Part shown: positions 6,484 through 10,016 of the stretch, piece by piece | Numbering within the stretch: position 1 is the first letter of the stretch | Layout: every line of letters begins with the position of its first letter | NCBI GenBank assembly: GCA_016869695.1 | Contig: VGDN01000030.1 | Span: 1-10,016, forward strand | Reading direction: 5' to 3' | DNA: 10,016 nt | Source of the DNA: Alphaproteobacteria bacterium | GTDB taxonomy: Bacteria; Pseudomonadota; Alphaproteobacteria; Rickettsiales; UBA1997 | Notes under the pieces: generated by a model | The model's database searches: none | Seen by the model: the letters and a program-made list of their open reading frames with translations, nothing else | What the model was told of the DNA's origin: nothing | Position numbers and translations under genes: made by a program

Positions 6484-7389
6484 CTAATCAATATTTTTCT
6501 TCCGCGGATCAAAATAAATCAGGATGGGAGCGGAGATGTAGATGGAGGAATAAGTCCCAATGACGATGCCAAAAAATGTCGCGACGCTGAAGCTGTAAAG
6601 CACCTTTCCACCGAACAAAATCAAAGCTAGAATCGAGATCAAAGTTACGCCGGAAGTGAGGATTGTTCTGCTTAAGGTTGAGTTGGCGCTGGAGTTGATG
6701 AGTTCGGCAAAATCCATTTTCTTGTAGCGACGCATATTCTCGCGGATGCGGTCATAAATCACGACGGAGTCATTAATTGAATAGCCAATAATGGTGAGTA
6801 TCGCGGCGATGGAGGTGAGATTAAACTCAAGACCGGTGAGTGAATAAAAGCCAAGCGTTAACACCGCATCATGCACAAGAGCGAAAATACCGCCAACACC
6901 AAACTGCCAGTCGAAGCGCACCCAGATATAAATCATGATGAAGACGAAAGAGAGCAACAAGGCCATGAAGCCTTTCATAATCAACTCGGAGCCAACTTGC
7001 GGGCCGACGTAATCAATCTTCTGATATTCAATTTTGCTGAAATTTTTACCGAGAATTTCTTGGATTTTTTTGACTACCGTCGACTGCTCTTCATCAGCCT
7101 TCGCCACACGAATTAGGAGATTTTTCTGATCAACATTCTGGATCTGTACATCTTTTACTTCCGCCGACAAAAGCTCACGAACACGTGCCAAATCAAGCTC
7201 TTCATCAATCTGCGCTTCGATTAAAATCCCGCCGGCAAAATCGATTCCGAAATTCAGACCCTTAATCGCCACCAAAAGTAATGAGCCGACAATGCCCACA
7301 ACCGACAAAGCAAGCGCCAACTTATGCGGCTTCATGAAGTCGATTTTGGTGTGGCTTAGATAGGAGCGGAAAGAGGAGAGAACTGTCAT
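6484..7389 (-). CDS. secF: Protein translocase subunit SecF
   Basis: SecF works with SecD in the inner membrane and uses the proton gradient to help proteins leave the SecYEG channel on the outer side. After a first membrane helix (HKLALALSVVGIVGSLLL) comes the family signature GLNFGIDFAGGILIEAQ, then a periplasmic domain, then five more helices. The conserved TM4-5 region reads GYSINDSVVIYDRIRENMRRY, and LSRTILTSGVTLI follows. I prefer the ATG at 7387-7389 (MTVLSSFRSYLSHTKIDFMKPHK, 301 residues). A TTG at 7396-7398 would add three residues. The KIDFMK segment is typical of SecF N-termini. The length is normal. It lies 28 bp downstream of rpsT on the same strand. secD is not in the window, so secD and secF may be split here. 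The stop is one base from the convergent hypothetical gene, leaving no room for a terminator between them. Confidence 0.96.
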   Translation of the reverse strand: MTVLSSFRSYLSHTKIDFMKPHKLALALSVVGIVGSLLLVAIKGLNFGIDFAGGILIEAQIDEELDLARVRELLSAEVKDVQIQNVDQKNLLIRVAKADEEQSTVVKKIQEILGKNFSKIEYQKIDYVGPQVGSELIMKGFMALLLSFVFIMIYIWVRFDWQFGVGGIFALVHDAVLTLGFYSLTGLEFNLTSIAAILTIIGYSINDSVVIYDRIRENMRRYKKMDFAELINSSANSTLSRTILTSGVTLISILALILFGGKVLYSFSVATFFGIVIGTYSSIYISAPILIYFDPRKKNID

Positions 7390-7417
7390 ACTGAGCAAAG
7401 CGAAAGATCTCGCAAAA

Positions 7418-7684
7418 CTACTTCTTAATCTTCTTAATCAAGACAGAGATTCTGCTGAGCTTGCGGGCGGCAGTGTTGAGCTTCACAACTTTTTTAGTCA
7501 CGCCACGCATAATTTCTGGCTCAAGCGCTTTGAAGGCTTCGCGCGCTTTTTTTTCATCACCAGCCTTAATCGCATCATCAACCTTGCGAATAAAACTTCT
7601 GATTCGGCTTTTTCTTGCCGAGTTAATCACATTCTTTTTTGTACTAGAGCGGAGTGCTTTCTTAGCTGATTTCGTGTTGGCCAT
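7418..7684 (-). CDS. rpsT: 30S ribosomal protein S20
   Basis: This 88-residue basic protein binds 16S rRNA and helps assemble the small subunit. MANTKSAKKALRSSTKKNVINSA is the classic S20 N-terminus, and the C-terminal half has the usual KGVxxKNxAARKxSRL-like pattern (here VTKKVVKLNTAARKLSRISVLIKKI). The length matches the family (about 85-90). The ATG is at 7682-7684 without a Shine-Dalgarno sequence. It is on the same strand as secF downstream and the pseudopilins upstream. The 67-bp gap before it should hold its promoter, but I see no convincing -35/-10 pair. Confidence 0.97.
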   Translation of the reverse strand: MANTKSAKKALRSSTKKNVINSARKSRIRSFIRKVDDAIKAGDEKKAREAFKALEPEIMRGVTKKVVKLNTAARKLSRISVLIKKIKK

Positions 7685-7751
7685 TTGTTAGTTGGAAAGT
7701 TGTTTAAAAAAGGCGGCGCAACTTATTTTTAGCTTTCAAATCCGCAAGCGC

Positions 7752-8624
7752 TTAGCTCACTTTAATTCCCCACTTCTGACTGAGATATTTCTCTACGAGT
7801 TTTCTTTCTTTATCGCTGACGGCTTTGTTGAAAATGATCATTTCCGCCATGTAAGCATTGAGTGTACCAGACATAATATACATGGTCACGGCTGTGTTTG
7901 GATCTAGCCTTCCTGTTGCTGAATTGTTGGTCGTCTGCAGCGCTCCGTTAAAAAATATTTTGGCTGAGCTTTGCGTTTTAATAAATGACCAAATCACCGG
8001 CGCTGAAGAATGACCCGATGGCGCAGTTACTGTTGTCCGCGAAAGTGAATCACTGCAGCATGTCGAACCAAAATCGAAATAAGTTACACCGTTATTCCAA
8101 GGAGTATGGATGTTAAGTCTCGTAACCGTACCCTCTACTCTCGATCCAATATCCATAATGATCGGAGAACCAGTAACGGAGGTGCCACCCAAATTTTGCC
8201 ACACTAAAAAAATCGAACCCTGATCCGCCGAAACGATTTGACCAAATGCCACATTCGATGCAGTCATCGAGCTGCTATTAAATAAAAGCGCCGGCAGGCC
8301 ATTGATAACTCCTGTTTTGTAAAGAACGGGATTAGCTGATGGCGTAACATCAATCCTGTTTGAGGATTGTGGATTGGTATCTTTCCACTTCGTCACGGTC
8401 GAATTGTTAGAATAATCCTCTGGAAAACTTTCCTGCCTCGTCGTCTCAAGCCACAGGCTCACTCCACTAATCGAATTGACGTAAGAGCTTGTAGTCATTG
8501 ATCTAGCTGCGTTCAACTTCGTCTTCCGCCACATGCTAGTAACCTGCGTAACACCCGCGACCAAAATGCCTATGATTAAAATAACAATTGAGAGCTCCAC
8601 CAGGGAGAAGGCCTTACGATTCAT
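7752..8624 (-). CDS. Type IV pilin-like (class III signal) protein with LamG/ConA-like domain, copy 1
   Basis: The N-terminus RKAFSLVELSIVILIIGILV is a prepilin class III signal. Cleavage by prepilin peptidase is expected between Ala and Phe, with Glu at mature position 5. Ala replaces the usual Gly at -1, as in many alphaproteobacteria. The rest looks like a LamG/concanavalin-A-like jelly roll: SLWLETT...VTKWKDTN...GLPALLFN...SIFLVWQN...KIFFNGALQTT...YMAEMIIFNKAVSDKERKLVEKYLSQKWGI. Such domains bind carbohydrate or protein surfaces. I chose the ATG at 8622-8624 (290 residues) because it puts the signal at the N-terminus and follows the upstream gene's TAA by one base. A start at 8645 would add seven unneeded residues inside the upstream gene. 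It is probably a minor pseudopilin or adhesin of a type IV pilus or type II secretion-like machine. It is the tandem paralogue of the next gene. Confidence 0.88.
   Translation of the reverse strand: MNRKAFSLVELSIVILIIGILVAGVTQVTSMWRKTKLNAARSMTTSSYVNSISGVSLWLETTRQESFPEDYSNNSTVTKWKDTNPQSSNRIDVTPSANPVLYKTGVINGLPALLFNSSSMTASNVAFGQIVSADQGSIFLVWQNLGGTSVTGSPIIMDIGSRVEGTVTRLNIHTPWNNGVTYFDFGSTCCSDSLSRTTVTAPSGHSSAPVIWSFIKTQSSAKIFFNGALQTTNNSATGRLDPNTAVTMYIMSGTLNAYMAEMIIFNKAVSDKERKLVEKYLSQKWGIKVS
7927..8084. repeat. Near-identical block shared by the two pseudopilins (copy 1)
   Basis: These 158 bp match 8822-8979 at a constant offset of 895 with one mismatch (G at 8032, A at 8927). Sequence on both sides diverges abruptly. 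It encodes about residues 181-233 (YFDFGSTCCSDSLSRT to FFNGALQTTNN). Confidence 0.93.
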
Positions 8625-8625
8625 A

Positions 8626-9498
8626 TTAACCAAGTTTGATTGCATATTTTTTACTGAGATATTTTTCGACGGCCTGTCTTTCCCGCGTATTTAAGGCCTT
8701 AGCAAAAATGATGATTTCGGCGATATAAACGGCCGGGGTGCCCGCTGTAATCGCATTCCAATAAGGCATGATTTGTAGAGTTGCTGTGGCAGAAAGATTA
8801 AGTGTTGAGGTCGCTCCATTATTGGTCGTCTGCAGCGCTCCGTTAAAAAATATTTTGGCTGAGCTTTGCGTTTTAATAAATGACCAAATCACCGGCGCTG
8901 AAGAATGACCCGATGGCGCAGTTACTATTGTCCGCGAAAGTGAATCACTGCAGCATGTCGAACCAAAATCGAAATAAGTCATACCGTTACTCCAAGGAGC
9001 GTGAATATTAAATCTCGAAACATCGTCGCTCATGAACACGGCAGAAGATTGAACTGTCGCAACACTCATATTCTTCATCACCATAAAAATCGTGCTCTGG
9101 TCTGATGAAAATATCTGCCCAAAAGGAATGGATGCGGAAGCTAAGTAGCCGCCATTAAAATAAAGCGCGGGCAGGCCATTAAAGACATTTTCGGTGTAAA
9201 TCACCGAGCCGCTTGCGGGGGTGAAGTTGGTTCCGGAAGAGGATTGACTGTTAGTATCTTTCCAAGTCGCAATCGCGTCCCCTGAGGAATATTGTTTGTC
9301 AAAACTTTCCTCCTTCGTCGTCTCTAACCAAAGCGAAAGTCTGTCGATTTTGTTAACATAAGATGATGTGGTCAGCACTCTCGCCGCCTTGATTTTCGCC
9401 TCCCCCAGAAGATCTAACCCCTGACCAACTGCAGCGATTAGCACACCGATGATTAGAATAACGATTGATAGTTCGACTAGAGAGAAGGCGCGTTTCAT
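8626..9498 (-). CDS. Type IV pilin-like (class III signal) protein with LamG/ConA-like domain, copy 2
   Basis: MKRAFSLVELSIVILIIGVLIAAVGQG is a class III prepilin signal with a very short leader (MKRA) and Glu5. The body follows the same LamG-like plan as the downstream copy: LSLWLETTKEESF, ATWKDTNSQSS, GLPALYFNGG, IFMVMKNM, KIFFNGALQTTNN, VYIAEIIIFAKALNTRERQ and EKYLSKKYAIKLG. Both copies are 290 residues. The start ATG overlaps the stop of the HAD gene by four bases (ATGA), and its own TAA is one base from the next ATG, so the three genes are almost certainly one translationally coupled operon. A Cys-Cys pair (STCCSDS) is shared by both copies and could form a disulfide. Family membership is clear from the signal; the LamG assignment is by pattern. 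Confidence 0.9.
   Translation of the reverse strand: MKRAFSLVELSIVILIIGVLIAAVGQGLDLLGEAKIKAARVLTTSSYVNKIDRLSLWLETTKEESFDKQYSSGDAIATWKDTNSQSSSGTNFTPASGSVIYTENVFNGLPALYFNGGYLASASIPFGQIFSSDQSTIFMVMKNMSVATVQSSAVFMSDDVSRFNIHAPWSNGMTYFDFGSTCCSDSLSRTIVTAPSGHSSAPVIWSFIKTQSSAKIFFNGALQTTNNGATSTLNLSATATLQIMPYWNAITAGTPAVYIAEIIIFAKALNTRERQAVEKYLSKKYAIKLG
8822..8979. repeat. Near-identical block shared by the two pseudopilins (copy 2)
   Basis: This is the partner of 7927-8084, with 157 of 158 bases identical. It covers about residues 174-226 of the upstream pseudopilin. The sharp ends suggest a gene conversion tract, not uniform recent duplication. Confidence 0.93.
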
Positions 9499-10016
9499 AG
9501 GAAAAATAACTGAGAATGATCGGAGTAGACGGGGAGTTCTGGTAAAAGTTTTGGAGAGATCGTTGCTGAGATTTTGTTGTCAACATGAGCATAAACAATC
9601 GGCCGACAGCCTGAGTTCCAGGCACATTCGACATCAGCAATCGTATCACCAATAAACCAAATCTCGTCTTTTTTTGGATCTAAATCAGAACCAAGCAAAG
9701 CGAGATCAACCGGCTCCCGGCAGGGTTTGTCGAAGGATGTATCCATCGAGCCCACAATCGAAAAAAACTTTTTTTCTACTCCGAGCACTGCCGCCTCTTT
9801 GCGCAACGTCACTCCGATTTTATTACTCACGATAAACTGCATGATACCCTTCTCTTCCAGCTTGTTTATTAGCTCCATAGCATTTGGCAGCAGACGGATT
9901 TTTTCGAGATTAATCGAGCGGTAAGTAGATTTGTAAATCTCTCCGGCCTTCTGCCACTCATCTCCAAAAATCTCCGGAAAAGATTCGCGCATCGCTTTAT
10001 GCACAGTACTCCGCAC
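9495..10016 (-). CDS. HAD-superfamily hydrolase (Gph-like), 5' end outside window
   Basis: This is the C-terminal 173 residues of a haloacid dehalogenase-type phosphatase, subfamily I. The frame is open to the right edge, so the DxDxT nucleophile motif lies outside the window. Visible here are part of the helical cap (SFPEIFGDEWQKAGEIYKSTYRS), LLPNAMELINKLEEKGI, motif II FIVSNK, the motif III lysine in DTSFDKPCREPVDLAL, and motif IV IWFIGDTIADVECAWNSGC. The pattern is closest to phosphoglycolate phosphatase-like enzymes, but the substrate cannot be read from sequence. The GTG at the extreme edge is more likely an internal Val codon than the start. Its TGA overlaps the ATG of the first pseudopilin by four bases. 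The functional link to the pseudopilins is not obvious. Confidence 0.9.
   Translation of the reverse strand: MRSTVHKAMRESFPEIFGDEWQKAGEIYKSTYRSINLEKIRLLPNAMELINKLEEKGIMQFIVSNKIGVTLRKEAAVLGVEKKFFSIVGSMDTSFDKPCREPVDLALLGSDLDPKKDEIWFIGDTIADVECAWNSGCRPIVYAHVDNKISATISPKLLPELPVYSDHSQLFFL

Overview
The window is an AT-rich bacterial chromosome segment. The best fit is an alphaproteobacterium, plausibly a host-associated or Rickettsiales-like lineage. I infer this from the RseP, QueC, SecF and S20 sequences, from pseudopilins of the FSLVELSIVILIIG type, from an in-frame palindromic element inside queC like those known in Rickettsia, and from a protein that looks like a eukaryote-directed CE-clan cysteine protease. 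No gene start shows a clear Shine-Dalgarno sequence. The exact taxon cannot be settled from the window.

Layout. From 1 to 1753 (minus strand) lies a large reading frame that runs off the left edge. It carries a complete Ulp1/YopJ-like His-Asp-Gln-Cys catalytic signature and is probably a secreted deubiquitinase or SUMO-protease-like effector. From 1754 to 1935 is an intergenic stretch with two sets of inverted repeats, including a long imperfect palindrome. From 1936 to 3159 (minus) is an AAA_14/DUF4143 ATPase. From 3222 to 5101 (minus) are queC and rseP, joined by a one-base TAATG overlap. queC contains a 98-bp palindromic element that adds about 33 residues within its zinc site. From 5131 to 5165 is a 7-bp tandem repeat, followed by tRNA-Val(GAC) at 5170-5246. 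From 5265 to 6482 (plus) is the only plus-strand protein gene, an acidic, repeat-containing protein with a central hydrophobic hairpin and no family I recognise. From 6484 to 7684 (minus) are secF and rpsT. From 7752 to 10016 (minus) is a tightly coupled set, transcribed right to left: a HAD phosphatase (5' end outside the window), then two tandem pseudopilins with a lectin-like LamG domain.

How the genes work together. The housekeeping part covers ribosome assembly (S20), Sec export (SecF), envelope proteolysis (RseP) and the queuosine precursor (QueC). The accessory part consists of the CE-clan protein, the unknown gene beside the tRNA, the ATPase and the pseudopilin pair. The two pseudopilins share a 158-bp block that differs at one base while their flanks have diverged, which points to recent gene conversion.

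Most notable are the CE-clan protease gene, the palindromic element inside queC, and the gene-converted pseudopilin-lectin pair. No CRISPR array, insertion sequence or phage module is visible.
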